Below, one piece after another: positions 34,574 through 45,893 of a stretch of DNA of 64,000 nt. Positions within the stretch are counted from its first letter, which is position 1, and every line of letters begins with the position of its first letter. The DNA is from Aricia agestis (taxonomy: Eukaryota > Arthropoda > Insecta > Lepidoptera > Lycaenidae): contig NC_056408.1 of NCBI RefSeq assembly GCF_905147365.1, positions 2,790,001 to 2,854,000 on the forward strand, given 5' to 3'. The notes below the pieces were generated by a model, which had not been told where the DNA came from, made no database searches, and saw nothing but the letters and a program-made list of their open reading frames with translations. The translations under genes were made by a program, and so were the position numbers.

Positions 34574-35378
34574 TCTATACTAATATTATAAAGAGGTAAA
34601 CTTTGTTTGTTTGTTTGTTTGTTTTATTGTAATGAATAGGCTAAAAAACTACTGGACCGATTTTGAAAAATCTTTCAGCATTCGAAGGCTACAGTATTTA
34701 CGAGTAACATAGGCTACTTTTTATTTTGGAAAATATAGGGTTCCATAAGATATTTCAGTTTTTCGGAAACAACCAGAAAATTTACTTATTTTGCGTACGC
34801 TGCCAACTATAAAAGATCTTATAAAATTTACTTATCTACAAAAATGTCCACGACACACTATACATAACTAATAACTATGTCAAGAAGGGCGCAACAACCA
34901 TTGTTTTATTTAAAAATCTTGATTCTTTTTTGGACTACATTTAAGCGGATTTATTTTACTCATGCTAATAATCCTTATCAAAATAAATTATTTTATCACT
35001 AAGTACATTTTATGTAGATAATATTTGGTCTTTGAATGATAACATTGGACGTTTGGTTTAGAAGTTATGGCGAAATTAAAATATGTATTACGATATTGGG
35101 CGTCACCAAGGCGAGCTGGTAGGCGTGCCGGAGGAAGACAATGTGCAGTGTGCAGCCTGCGTATAATGACTGCGTCGTCGATGTTAGTGTCGGAGTCTGT
35201 GAATTGACATGGCAAACATTTTGCTGACCGAGTCTTTCCTGGGTATGCTTTTTGCAGCGGGCGGAGCCGCGGGCGACCGCTATAATGAATATAAATCAAA
35301 ACTGCTGAATCGATTTTAATCATTTTTTCAGTGGCTATTTATATTTTATACCCGTGCGAAGCCAGGGCGGGTCGCTAG
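34574..35378 (+). mobile_element. Non-autonomous Helitron, about 0.8 kb
   Basis: Starts A|TCTATACTAATATTATAAAG with a (TTTG)n run and 'ggaccgattttgaaaaatct'. Ends 'gaagccagggcgggtcgCTAG'|T. TC...CTAG ends in an A|T target with no duplication are the Helitron signature. The interior has no Rep/helicase frame; 35090-35290 is GC-richer foreign-looking sequence. Confidence 0.82.
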
Positions 35379-35409
35379 TAATATTATAAAATACTAGTTA
35401 ATAGATATG

Positions 35410-35451
35410 GATTTCCGCAAAGTAACGCATCAGGCGTTACTTTGCGGAATC
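35410..35451. repeat. Near-perfect hairpin, 19-bp arms
   Basis: 'gatttccgcaaagtaacgc' is mirrored by 'gcgttactttgcggaatc' (one base missing), with a 5-nt loop. Confidence 0.9.
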
Positions 35452-35482
35452 TAAATCTTTGCCTAAATCCATAGCTTAAAAT

Positions 35483-35571
35483 TTAGTTTGTTATTATTTT
35501 TAGCAATATTCATCGAAATACTAAATAAAATTTTATTTCGCGGAATATTGCTAAAAATAATAACAAACTAA
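35483..35571. repeat. Perfect inverted repeat, 29-bp arms
   Basis: Arms 35483-35511 and 35543-35571 are exact complements. The 31-nt loop has its own inner stem (cgaaat / atttcg). Confidence 0.95.
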
Positions 35572-35579
35572 TTTTTTTA

Positions 35580-36370
35580 TAAAATACTGTTAAGAATTTC
35601 ATTACTTGCAGGGGATGTAATCAATAATCATGCTAATTGTATGTAATCCCTCGTCAAGTTTTATAACGGTTTTGAACATGTTACAGTGTATAAGTACTAC
35701 ATTAACTTTTTACCTAACCTTCCAGTAAATAATCAATTTAGTTTTTGTCCTGCAATAAAGCAATTACGTCACATTATGATGGGTCGTTTTGACCCGTTGC
35801 AGGAGCGCAAGTGGTGATTTTGTAAATAATGGGATGCCACATAACGGTAGACGGCCATCTTGGTCCAACTGTCCTTGATTCGAACCATTAAGTGATCATT
35901 AAAATTAAAGGACCACAATTGGGTCGCTTGCATATACGAGTTTGTTAAATTTACTGCCCAATAAAAGTCGTGTTTTACAAAAGCCTACTTACTAATTTTA
36001 TATACGAGAAAGTATTTAAGTGTCTTTATGAGAAGCGATAAAAAGTTGACATTATTTAAAGTATTTAAGGTAATACAAGGCAATCATTATAATTTATGCT
36101 GCGTTTAATACGATAAGAAAGTTCTGAGAATTGCCGAATGTTGCAAGTTGTACTTTGTATGCTATGGCTTTTGGATTGATATAAGCAGATACAAAAACAT
36201 TCTGTACAGTCTTGGTACAGTCTACAGAAAGACTATCTCTATCCTTTATTCTTTAAGGTTCACCTATAAATAAGGGACCGTTTAGGTACCATTATTATAG
36301 AGCACCCTATGTTATCACTAATTTACACAATTTCATAAGCCCATTACGAAATAAGAATATGTTTGCCTTT
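35580..36370. other. Region upstream of protease 1
   Basis: AT-rich. It ends in the polypyrimidine tract and acceptor of the first coding exon (36362-36373), so it is probably intron rather than promoter. Confidence 0.5.
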
Positions 36371-36379
36371 CAGATCACG

Positions 36380-36545
36380 ATGCGTTGGTTGATTGTACTA
36401 GCGAGTTTGGTGTGCATAGTGTGGTGCCACACCACGGAGACACCGGAGTCGAAGGGCGTGGTCGACTGGATCAACGGATGGTTCTCCTCCACCAGCCCCC
36501 CAGCAATACCCTCCAATGATCCGCCAGAAGATTGTCCAGAATGCC
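36380..36545 (+). CDS. Trypsin-like serine protease 1, exon 1 (signal and pro-region)
   Basis: I start at ATG 36380 rather than 36359, because 'tttgcctttcag' just upstream is a good acceptor. The 55 codons give a signal peptide (residues 1-16, WLIVLASLVCIVW core), then a Ser/Pro/acidic pro-region ending DCPEC. Phase-1 donor C|GTAAGT at 36546. The six exons together encode 321 residues, normal for an insect secreted S1A enzyme with a short pro-domain and no visible CLIP domain. The next exon supplies H-CG, giving CPEC-H-CG, whose cysteines probably tether the pro-peptide. A leader exon upstream is required. Confidence 0.92.
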
Positions 36546-36681
36546 GTAAGTTTTAAGCTTGGTAGCTGATGAATTTCAGTCGATGGCTTTAAGAAGTTAC
36601 AAGCAATAACTTCTGCATTTGTAAGGAGATTTTCCGAAATCGAACATTTTTGAAATTGAATTCCTGACGAAAGAGTTGTTT

Positions 36682-37015
36682 TTTTTATTTATTTATTTAT
36701 TTATATCAGGCTAGGTACATAGGCCCATACAATATATATACCTTAATGACTAACATACATTTAAATTATAATACACTTAATAACTACACTTTATCACGAT
36801 ATTATCGGCGACGTGACGCGCGCTTCATTCCGGAGTCTCCCCCGGAACCTTCGGTAGACCACATCAGTCGGCCAGAATTCCTCCGCTTCAAAGGTCGACA
36901 GAAGATGCGTCTGCACTCTCGCCACAAAGGAACTGAAGTTGACCTTGTGGCGAGACTGCAGACGTTCGACCCTCAAGTGGAGGGATGTCTTCTTACTTTG
37001 GAAACGGTTTTATAG
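36682..37015 (-). mobile_element. LINE 3'-end fragment in protease 1 intron 1
   Basis: On the - strand, coding-like text (FSSFVARVQTHLLSTFEAEE) ends at a stop and is followed by a UTR finishing in (TAAA)n. The layout fits a truncated LINE insertion. The repeated 'ctgcagtctcgccacaag' / 'ctctcgccacaaagg' pieces are internal. Confidence 0.6.
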
Positions 37016-37195
37016 GAAAGTGCCCAAAAAGAAAATCAAAGAATCTTTTAACCACATGTTCGGCATTGAAGCATTCTCCGGTCTTCCCAGGTGGTCTTTG
37101 CCAGGCTGTTACACTGTAATGCCAGGCTGTAACAATGTAATGCCAGTCTGTTACACCGTACCAGTATATTCAATAGCGCGAATGGAACTTTACAG

Positions 37196-37358
37196 ATTGC
37201 GGCATAGCGCGCACGCGGCGACGCATCGTGGGCGGCTACGAGACGGTTAAGCTTGAGATGCTGTGGATGGCGGTGCTGATGTACGGCGGCCGCTTTTACT
37301 GCGGCGGCTCCCTCATCAACGACCTGTATGTGCTCACCGCCGCGCACTGCACCGCAGG
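37196..37358 (+). CDS. Serine protease 1, exon 2 (activation site, catalytic His)
   Basis: Encodes (H)CGIARTRRR|IVGGYETV (cleavage before Ile66), then WMAVLMYGGRFYCGGSLIND and VLTAAHC with catalytic His106. Acceptor 'actttacag', donor GG|GTTAGT, entering in phase 1 and leaving in phase 2. The usual Tyr-Pro-Trp after the VGG strand is M-L-W here, a small departure from the family. Just upstream, 37099-37161 holds three imperfect 'tgccaggctgt' tandem units. Confidence 0.95.
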
Positions 37359-37733
37359 GTTAGTATTAACTGACTTAGCCGAGTGCCGACTAACACTGAG
37401 ATGCTGTCATAGCCCTGGGGACAAGATTTATCCAGATTCCAGCCCGACCCGCTATTTCTTGTTGGGAGGCAACAGAAAAACCCAAGGCTAGCGAGGTAGC
37501 TTTCAGCTTCCGTCGTTGTGACACTGACTCTACTAAAGAAGATCTTTCCGGTTAGTACAACGGACGATCCCTGCATATTTAGTTGCATTCGATAGCTACT
37601 TGGCTTTCAGATTGAAATGACCACAATATGAGACCAATTTTAATTAAATATGATTAAAGAGTAAGTAAGTCACTATCACCAGCTAAAAAATATCTACACC
37701 AAAATACTTTTTATTTTGCAACTTCTATTCCAG

Positions 37734-37896
37734 TTTTCGAAAGGAAAAGATCACCGTGCGTTTCCTGGAGCACGACCGGTCCATGCCCAACGAGACGAGG
37801 ACCATCGACCGGAAGGTGTCTGCCATCATCAGACATCTGCGATACAACCCTGGCACTTACGACAATGACATCGCATTGCTGAGGCTCGACAAACGG
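37734..37896 (+). CDS. Serine protease 1, exon 3 (catalytic Asp)
   Basis: Starts after 'cttctattccag' with T-TTT-CGA (Gly110-Phe-Arg). Reads through EHDRSMPNETRTIDRKV to YNPGTYDNDIALLRLDKR, with catalytic Asp155 in DNDIALL. Donor CGG|GTAAGA, phase 0. A likely N-glycosylation sequon, NET, is at 129-131. Confidence 0.95.
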
Positions 37897-38171
37897 GTAA
37901 GAATAGCCTTTCGCAGAATTAGTAACGCCTGTATACTGCCACTGCCTTTATGTCTTTTGCTCTGCCTCTGCCTTTGCCTCCTAGGAGGGGCAAACTTTTG
38001 AAACTAGTCGCAATGAGTAACGGCAAAGCCCAACTGTAGAAATTACATAGTTTATCAAATATTTAATAACTAATCATCATCTAATCTGTTCAGTTTATCT
38101 CACCGAATAGGTACATTAATTAAAATTAAAATGTTACGACCAACTTGAAAAAAGATGCTTCTTTGTGCTAG

Positions 38172-38351
38172 ATGGACCTCAGTACCGCGATAAAGCGTGC
38201 TCGCGACGATGAGGACTTGGACTTGGACAACATCAAGCCCAGCCCGGTGTGCCTGCCCACGCGTGGGCTATCCTTCAGCAACCACAGCGCCGTCGTCTCC
38301 GGATGGGGCACCACGGAAGAGGGTGGAAGCGTTTCGAGTACTTTGCAGGAG
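38172..38351 (+). CDS. Serine protease 1, exon 4
   Basis: 60 codons between acceptor 'tgtgctag' and donor GAG|GTATTG, phase 0 on both sides. Contains the family's PVCLPT and VVSGWGTTEEGG blocks. An acidic stretch (DDEDLDLDN) before PVCLP is longer than usual. Confidence 0.93.
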
Positions 38352-38885
38352 GTATTGTTAATGTTATTGTCATATCATAATACTCATGAGTTATGATTTC
38401 AAAATCCGTTACCATGACCACTCATTCCAGGCCATGTATGTGTTTTTAGATTCGTTCGAAATTTTTGATATTTTAGGATTTTACCATAATTAAGGTACCT
38501 GGGTCATTGGCGGCGCAAGACCTATGTGGGCAAAATATATTTTGGATATTTTGCAAGAAAACGGATTTTGTTAAAAGATTTTTTTGATACGCATTCGCAA
38601 ATCCTAAAAAACGCGCTGTCCAAGTGGCGCGAGGCCCCTATAGGACCGCGAGGCCGTGGTCGGTCGCCCACACCGCCTACGCTGCCTCGGGTACTTAATG
38701 TCTAAAGCTTAGACGACGACGTAACATACCGTGTCACGTAGAAAGCTTTGCTACACGGTATGTATCCTTTCTTTCTTAAAATAGGTTACCTACTCATTTC
38801 CGCTCTAGTTTACGTCTATTGCTAAGGTCTGAACTCTAACCCAATTTTACATAATTCTTTGGCACTTACCTATACTCTCTTGCAG

Positions 38886-39060
38886 GTCTACGTCCCAATA
38901 ATGTCGAACTCGGACTGCAAACAGACGAGCTATAAACAGCGTATCACGGAGAACATGCTGTGCGCCGGCTACCCTGACGGTGGTAAGGACGCCTGCCAGG
39001 GAGACTCCGGTGGCCCTCTCCATGTCCTGAATACCACCACCAACAAGTATCAGGAAGTCG
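38886..39060 (+). CDS. Serine protease 1, exon 5 (catalytic Ser)
   Basis: VYVPIMSNSDC...MLCAGYPDGGKDACQGDSGGP: catalytic Ser265 in GDSGGP and Asp259 six residues before it, the S1-pocket Asp of trypsin specificity (Lys/Arg). Acceptor 'ctcttgcag', donor G|GTGAGT in phase 1. Confidence 0.95.
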
Positions 39061-39695
39061 GTGAGTGAAATTTAGAATTTAGATCTTAAGGGCCTTTTTT
39101 ACAACTTCCTGATAAGTGACGAATAGGCTATAATATCCACCAATTAACTTGACAGATCAAGTATGGAGAATCTGTCAAAAAAGTTGTGAATAGCCTATTC
39201 GGCACTTTATGTGTGGTCGGTATGGTAGTAACTGCTAAGTGCGCAGATTGTAGAAGTTCTATCGTTTACCTACCTATCAAAGACATTTTACAACTTTCTA
39301 GTTTCTACGTGCTTTGCGACCAGTCTACGGTAAGAGCAGAGACCAGATATATTTATTCCTCTATGGTAAGAGTAACTTATTGAATAGACAGAAAATGTTA
39401 AGTCTGAATCAAACATGAGGAAATAGGCCCGTCCTAGCCATATTAGAATAGAAAATACTTTATTTGTACAACTTAAAACTAAACTTAAACTTAAAAAAAC
39501 ACAATAAAGGAAAAATATGTACAAATAGGCGGTCTTACTGCTAGCAGCAGTTTCTGCCAGACAACCTTTAATGTTTAATGTAAACCATATTGTGCGAATT
39601 CGAAATTTCACACCTTTCTACGACCATCAACAACTCTCTCAACGGTTGATTGAGATAAAACTTGACCTGATCTTGTTTATAACTTACTCTTTCAG

Positions 39696-39814
39696 GTGTG
39701 GTATCCTGGGGCGAAGGCTGTGCCAGACCCGACAAGCCCGGAGTATATACGCGAGTCAACAGATACCTGACCTGGATTAAGAGCAATACCAAGGACGCCT
39801 GCTATTGTAAATAG
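39696..39814 (+). CDS. Serine protease 1, exon 6 (C-terminus)
   Basis: After 'actctttcag': GVVSWGEGCARPDKPGVYTR, the conserved strand with the two pocket glycines, then VNRYLTWIK and a short tail DACYCK-stop. The two extra cysteines in the tail may pair with pro-region cysteines (inference). The gene converges on the HAX1-like gene 1.3 kb away. Confidence 0.95.
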
Positions 39815-40441
39815 ACTACGTGACGTTGCTGGAGAGAAATATGGAATTTCTATTTCGGATTGGCTCAGCTTAAAACCGATTTGTGTCACGGTAATCGCCC
39901 TCTGTTCATAGTGGTCGCCGCGATTAACATGTCCATTGTCTGGTAATCAACGCGGAATCACTCGCAAATCGCCAGCTTCAATCGTCACTTCCTAGAGCGA
40001 TTGAGTAGTGTCAAAGGCTCTCGCGATACCCATGTAGGGTCTGATACCCAAAAAACTGGAGACCGTAATTTTCTTGAGTCTCTCGCGCTTTGTAGCTAAT
40101 TAGAATTAGACATTCTCATACTTTCTCAAAGTGACAACCCCTAACAGTAGACAACTTTAATATCGATGTAATAATATGTTTTTGGTAAGCAAACTACCAT
40201 GAAGAAATGATGTTTTTTCCTATCATGACTGCACACATGGATACTTCTATGGATAACAATAATTTAATTTAAGAGATTTAAAGTAATTTTGGCTTCTATT
40301 TAATCAGCATAGTTTAAGTTTAGGCAATAGCTTTTGTTATTAATTTTATAAGATTTTGTAATTGTAAGTAAACTATGAAAACTCTTATTTTTAGTTATTA
40401 AATAATTATTAAAAGTATGGAGTTTATTGTGATTGGAAGAA

Positions 40442-40447
40442 AATAAA
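40442..40447 (+). terminator. Candidate poly(A) signal of protease 1
   Basis: AATAAA 628 bp after the stop. On the opposite strand, candidate signals for the HAX1-like gene lie at 40476-40481 and 40816-40821, so the two transcripts may overlap at their 3' ends. Confidence 0.3.
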
Positions 40448-41141
40448 ATAATATCTAAATGCTAGAAATGTATTCTTTATTGCTAAATATTGAATTCTAA
40501 TGAAGTTAGTAAACCATAAACTAATAATGAAATATTTGAAACATTTTCAAGATGTTGGTGACTTTAACTGTTCTATACTCTTAGTTAATACAATAAAATA
40601 TACTAGGTAGATTTTATTCTACTTTTAAATTTTATGATTAAAAGTGCAAGGTTTTGGCAGAACATTTCATTGTACATTTTTAAAATTATGATAGTAGGTA
40701 CTACACACGGAGCTAATACTTAGTATTAGCTTCGTGGTACTACATAACTGTTTACTTTTAATTGTCTAATTTTTAGTAAAATTTGTAGACGGTAATATTT
40801 GAATGTCCAATATTATTTATTATGAAACAAATTATAAATACAATTTCTTTAAAGTGACTGAAGTTACAGAAATCATGTATAATTAAAAAATATACAATTT
40901 TGTCCATAAAAGTGAGTTATGTTACTAAATTGCTTCAGGAAGTTTACCAGTACATAAAGGTACAGTGAGCCTCTCCTTTATCAACCACTTAACTATAACT
41001 ATAAAAAATTTTAAAGAATAAAATACTACAAATTACTATCACATAAAAATTTAAGAACACCACTAGTTTAAAATTAAATACAATATATAAAATTACTATT
41101 ATCACAAAAATTACAAAAACCTAAAATGGTATGAGTAAATG

Positions 41142-41858
41142 TTAGTGAAAGTTCCGGAAAAAGGAGGAGAGCTGGGAGAAGATGTGAGAGGCATCGATGG
41201 GACCCGTGCTGGGATTGTACGGACCTCTCGATGGATCCGTAGATGTTATGGTCTCCTCCAACACTTCATTTCCATCTTTAACAATCCTCCTCGTCTCTAT
41301 GGTGCCATCTGGCTTGGTGATGCTCGTTGTTATTATTGTCCTCCTCACTGACCTGCCAGGCAGTACTTCACCATAAAATGAAGATGGGGAGTTGGGCTGT
41401 CTGTCCTTCAGCTGGAGCATGTCGGATATATCGTTGGAGCTTATTTTTCCGTCCAGGTCGACATCCTCCTTGGGCTGACCGAGTTTAGGTTTCTGGAAGC
41501 CCGGCTTAAGGTAGTAATCTCTGATGCGATTGCTATCAAAATGTTCTGGGTGCTCCTCGATTTCGGGTACGACGGTCATCGTACCGAGGGAACGGAAGTT
41601 TTCATCGTTAAAGAACGACCCCATTTCGCCGAACAGAGTTCCAAAATTACTGAACATCTCATGCATTTGTTGAAACAATTCTCTGTGCATTTGCAGCGGG
41701 TCGCTAAAATTTTCCATGCGATCTCTTGTATACAACTCGTCGACATCATCGTCGTCATCATCCGAGCCCCAAATGGGATTCCTAAAGTCGTTTCTAGGAG
41801 GTTCTGTCGGTATGCCCAAAAATGAGCGAATTTTGTTCATGAAACTATCTTGCGACAT
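41142..41858 (-). CDS. HAX1: HAX1-like protein (HCLS1-associated protein X-1 homologue)
   Basis: A single open exon of 238 codons from ATG 41858 (MSQDSFMNKI); the in-frame ATG six codons earlier has no better support. The order of features matches HAX1: short N-terminal amphipathic start with FLGIPTEPP, an acidic run (D33-D38), a Phe/Met-rich segment with 'MHEMFSNFGTLF', a middle EDVDLDGKISSND (recalls EDNDLDSQVSQEG in the human protein), and the conserved C-terminal ITTSITKPDGTIETRRIV (171-195). Length is slightly below the 279 residues of human HAX1. HAX1 proteins are mainly mitochondrial, anti-apoptotic and bind the ClpB/HSP78-type chaperone. The function here is inferred from similarity. 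The DxDxDG run looks like an EF-hand loop, but I treat that as coincidence. Confidence 0.88.
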   Translation of the reverse strand: MSQDSFMNKIRSFLGIPTEPPRNDFRNPIWGSDDDDDDVDELYTRDRMENFSDPLQMHRELFQQMHEMFSNFGTLFGEMGSFFNDENFRSLGTMTVVPEIEEHPEHFDSNRIRDYYLKPGFQKPKLGQPKEDVDLDGKISSNDISDMLQLKDRQPNSPSSFYGEVLPGRSVRRTIITTSITKPDGTIETRRIVKDGNEVLEETITSTDPSRGPYNPSTGPIDASHIFSQLSSFFRNFH

Positions 41859-42193
41859 TGTAAACGTAACTTTCACAAATTGCTTTGCTATTTCAGCTTA
41901 TTGGAGAAATTACTGCAAATTTAAATATGAATTGTTTATTTAGCTCGTATTGCGCAACAAACAAAAGGTAGGTATTGGTTTTTTGGGACTTGAGCAAAAT
42001 TGTGACATTGACTGTTGACAGCTGTTGTAATTTAGAAATGTGATGTGATCTACTTCTTCTTCGAAGTTACTACATTCTACAGTGTCGAACGTAGTATTGT
42101 CATATTATATTTGAATTTTGAAGTAGTTGTCTATTGAGAAAATATTGTAAAGAGCCACTTATTTATATACTGTTGTATGTAAATTGTAAACTG

Positions 42194-42317
42194 CGTCAAG
42201 AAAGTGAAGAAATTAAAAAGTGGCAACATCGTAGTGTCATCCCTTTCAAATCAATCTAAGAAAAAAAAAAGATGACACTACGATGCTGCCACTTTTTAAT
42301 TTCTTCACTTTCTTGAC
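42194..42317. repeat. Near-perfect inverted repeat, about 46-bp arms
   Basis: 'gtcaagaaagtgaagaaatt' through 'catcgtagtgtcat' is mirrored after a 30-nt loop by 'atgacactacgatg' through 'aatttcttcactttcttgac', with a single mismatch. Confidence 0.95.
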
Positions 42318-42784
42318 AGACTATAGTTTATTGTAGCGGTACTATAATAAATTGGATTTTGGGCCGCGTATTGTGCACTTATCATTTCTAAACATAGTTG
42401 AGACTTGAGGAATGAGGAGTTAGATGACAGTTAAAAATTATTTATGAAGAAGATGAAGAAGAACTCTATTTACATTAAGTACGATAGTGATTTGGGTGCG
42501 ATCATTAAATTTATAGAATGAATAAATAAAATGAACTTTATACATCTTATGTGCTGTAAAAAAGCTTTAATAAATGTGGTTTAACCGAACATAACAATGA
42601 TTTCGTGACAATTCAGGAAATGAAGTTTATTTTCTTCAGATAAAGGTATCGTACCAATTTAATATTACACTCATCTGTTTATTTTAAATGTTTCTCATTA
42701 AATTACTTTTAAATTTCATGCAATAAAGTATTAAATAAGTTAGTAAAATTCTTATTTCACCACGGTTCCTATGGAAACTAAACG

Positions 42785-42793
42785 TATAAAAAG
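42785..42793 (+). promoter_or_regulatory. TATA box with initiator 28 bp downstream
   Basis: TATAAAAAG, then CACAGTTG with CAGT at 42813-42816, the usual arthropod TATA-to-Inr spacing. It precedes the candidate first exon 42982-43024. Confidence 0.5.
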
Positions 42794-42981
42794 CGTAAAT
42801 AAATCGGTGGCACAGTTGTGTATTCTCACGCGTCGTTATAATAATTATTTCAATTACGCGGACCGTGATCTATTTCGCTCATCCAATTTATACAAATTCA
42901 CGCCTTTGCTCGTGTTGTTGTTGATGTGAATGCTCACATTTTGTTGAAAACCGCTCAATTTACAGTTGTGCGCGGAACGCC

Positions 42982-43024
42982 ATGGAGGAAGAAATTCACG
43001 CATCTTCCCTGCTCCAACGACGAG
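42982..43024 (+). CDS. Candidate first coding exon, unknown gene
   Basis: ATG in an ideal context (gccATGGag) opens MEEEIHASSLLQRR, followed by a donor G|GTAATA in phase 1. No stop occurs before the donor. With the TATA/Inr pair about 170-200 bp upstream this looks like a real 5' exon, but I found no matching second exon nearby; it may lie across a long intron to the right. Family not recognised. Confidence 0.4.
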
Positions 43025-43029
43025 GTAAT

Positions 43030-43790
43030 ATTACGATTATTTTACAAAAAAAAACTCTTGGAATCTAACATACCAATCTCCAGTAAGTTCTTATTAAATA
43101 AGACTTAATTGATTTTTTTCATACCACAAAAAAGTCTATTTAATTGGTTACTTACCAGCTGTTTTAATTTCAAACTTAAACTTAATAAGTAGTAGAACTT
43201 TACAATAATTAATTATTCTAGCTTTATCATGATTAGTATGGTATGCATTTAGTTTTGGCATAGTACTCTCTTGGGCTTGAATAATAGTCAATTTTATAAG
43301 TAGTAAAGTAAGAAGAATATTGTACAGTCAGATATATTTTTAAGAAACTAAAAATAAGCAAAGCAAAATTTATTTTAATGCTTCAACTCCCAAGTGGAGG
43401 AATTCGACCGCGAAAACTGTAGATTTCCAGGAATCCATCGAGGGATTAAAACATTCCAGGTTTAACTATTTTTCTATGCACTTGGACTCGCTTTGCATTC
43501 CGGTGTCCACTATCTACATGCAACACAGTAAAGTGGTAGAAGTCATTAAGCTCTCAGCTCTACAGACTTTAACCCATAACATCATGATGCAATGGTAGCC
43601 TTTAAATACAGCATTTTCTATTTTTATCGATTCTCTTTTTCTATCCATATTAAGTTGGCTTATGACTTATGACCTATAAATAAATAGATGCAGTATACAA
43701 ATTTTCCTATAAGCAGGGTTGTCACTCTTTAAGTAAGTTTCAATAACAATTCTAGATGTAATATGTTATGTAGTGGCAGAGCTAGTTTTT
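43030..43790. other. Intergenic or intron, nothing recognised
   Basis: No supported exon or element ends. 43395-43440 ('gaattcgaccgcgaaaactg') mirrors 34383-34455 weakly. Confidence 0.4.
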
Positions 43791-44030
43791 AGGGTTCCGT
43801 AGTCAAATGGCAAAAAACGGAACCCTTATAGATTCGTCATGTCTGTCTGTTTGTTTGTCTGTTTGTCTGACCGCCCTGTCACAGCCACTTTTCTCCGAAA
43901 CTATAAGAGCTATAATATTGAAACTTGGTAAGTAGATGTAGTCTGTAAACCGCTTTAAGATTTTGATACAAAAATTTAAAAATTATTAAAAATTTTAGGG
44001 TCCCCATAGAATTTAAAGATACAACTGAAA
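43791..44030 (+). repeat. 'GGTTCCGTAC' element, left part
   Basis: 'agggttccgtagtcaaatgg' with GTCT/GTTT runs. The right terminus was not found. Confidence 0.65.
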
Positions 44031-44292
44031 CAAAAAAAAAAATTTCGTCTAACCTATGCGTGTGGGGTATCTATGGATAGGTCTTAAAAATCACATTGAG
44101 GATTCTAATATCATTTTTTTCTAACCTGAATAGTTTTGCGAGAGAGACTCTTCCAAAGTGGTAAAATGTGTCCCCCCCCCCCCTCTAACTTCTAAAGTAG
44201 GGGCATGATAAGTCTAGAAAAAATGATGTACATTAGTACAAAAACTACCAACGAAAATTGGTTCGAACGAGATCGAACGAGTTTTTTATTTT

Positions 44293-44765
44293 GGCGCGCG
44301 CTTGCTAAATGCGCGCCAGCATCGCTACAAAAATTTCCCGTGTGCTAGAACCACCTTCACGTTGTCACAGAAAACCGGCGTGAAACAGCGCTTGCGCTGT
44401 GTTTCGCCGAGTGAGTGAGTTTACCGGAGGCCCAATCCCCTACCCTGTTCCCTTCTCTTCCCTCCCCTTCCCTTCCCTACCCTCCCCTATTACCTTATTC
44501 CCTCTTAAAAGGCCGGCAACGCACCTGCAGCTCTTCTGATTTCTGATGCTGCGAGTGTCCATGGGCGACGGAAGTTGCTTTCCATCAGGTGACCCGTTTG
44601 CTCGTTTGCCCCCTTATTCCATAAAAAAACCTGATTTCTTGAAACAACAAAGTCGACAAACTTTAAACTATTAAACTGTAGCTGTTGGTCTAATTGTCCT
44701 GTAAGAGCCCTAGCACACGGGACATTTTTGTAGCGATGCTGGCGCGCATTTAGCAAGCGCGCGAC
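44293..44765. mobile_element. Foldback element split by a SINE-like insertion
   Basis: 44293-44350 ('aaatgcgcgccagcatcgct', 'cccgtgtgctagaac') is the reverse complement of 44708-44765 with few mismatches. Between them lies the SINE-like repeat. A further mirrored 'ccgtgtgctggggccc' follows at about 44800. Confidence 0.75.
44354..44628 (+). repeat. SINE-like interspersed repeat, copy 3
   Basis: 'gaaaaccggcgtgaaacagc' to 'ttgcccccttattccataaa'. It lacks the first 50 bases of copy 1. Confidence 0.75.
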
Positions 44766-45104
44766 ATCCGACAGCATTGCTACTGCATTGCGACTTTTAT
44801 GCCGTGTGCTGGGGCCCTTATACCCCATTTTGGTCGTGTCAGTATGCGATTGCAGCCGGTATAGTTGACAACCCTGTAACCTCTGAGTTCTGACGTCAAG
44901 TAATTCGGCGCTCGTGCGGCAACTGCATGATATCACGTACCCGGTCGGTGGCGCCGCCTGGACGATAACACTTTTTACTTCACTTTTATACCCGTTTTCG
45001 GAGCTTTTTTGACAGAAGGTTATTGTATTCTTTAGTGCTGTTGACTAGCTCATGTTATCTCAAATAAAGCGCTAGTAATATGATAGATTATTGCTATGTT
45101 TTCA

Positions 45105-45275
45105 CCCCAGATGGCGGCACATGTGTCTGACGATCTGTCTGTTGCTTCTTCACGCCCAAGCCGCTGAACCGATTTTGTTGAAATTTGCCATGGAGATACT
45201 GTCCCGGGTAATGACGTAGGATACTTTTTATCCCGGAAAAATGAACGGTTTCCTCGCGAATCGTCATCTAGTATT
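45105..45275 (+). mobile_element. Helitron-like fragment
   Basis: 'ccgctgaaccgattttgttg', 'aggatactttttatcccgga', ending 'cgaatcgtcatCTAG' before T. The 5' terminus is degraded. Confidence 0.6.
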
Positions 45276-45279
45276 ATAT

Positions 45280-45890
45280 AGCTTCAGTACTAAGGATTAA
45301 GGGAACCGATTCTTATAAGTACCTCAAATAGTTTCGCTGTGACTAATACAAACTTAATATGAGTCATACTTTTAAAAATATTTAAATTTTCAATGTTTTG
45401 TTTTGGTATGAGCATCTAGGTCAGGCTTTGTGTTTGTGGTTTCCCTTAATCATCAGTCACTGACCCCTGTCCTGTGAAAAACATACTATCTGCTCAATTC
45501 AGTGGCGTAACTATACCATCTGGGGCCTGAGGAAAATTCTTTTGATAGATTAAAAAAAATGAGCTAGCGGTCTCTTGGCAGGTCTGGTAAATATCTGGGT
45601 ATAAAATATTATTTTTATCCATTGATGCGAATAAACAGACTACGTTACAGTCTTAACTCTTAACTTTTGGTTTCTTCTTGTCTTTCTGTAATCTGCTATA
45701 ATATAATATATTTATCTATTTCCGTAGATTTCCATATTATAAAATATATGATGAAAGTATCTGTCTATTACCATCTAAACCTCCGACGGTTTGATGGGTC
45801 CAAAGTTAAATGAAAAAATATGGATGGATGTGCGAGTCCCGGGAAATGAAAAAAAAAATTCGAATACCGCTTGATACGTAAATTATAATA
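45280..45890. other. Intergenic, nothing recognised
   Basis: No supported gene or element. Confidence 0.4.
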
Positions 45891-45893
45891 TCA

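Noticed and set aside
41420..41470. EF-hand in the HAX1-like protein (DVDLDGKI)
   Set aside because: Only the DxDxDG core fits, and the region aligns with the non-EF acidic segment of HAX1 as I recall it.
41139..41943. + strand frames opposite the HAX1-like gene
   Set aside because: Antisense shadows of a well-supported coding exon.
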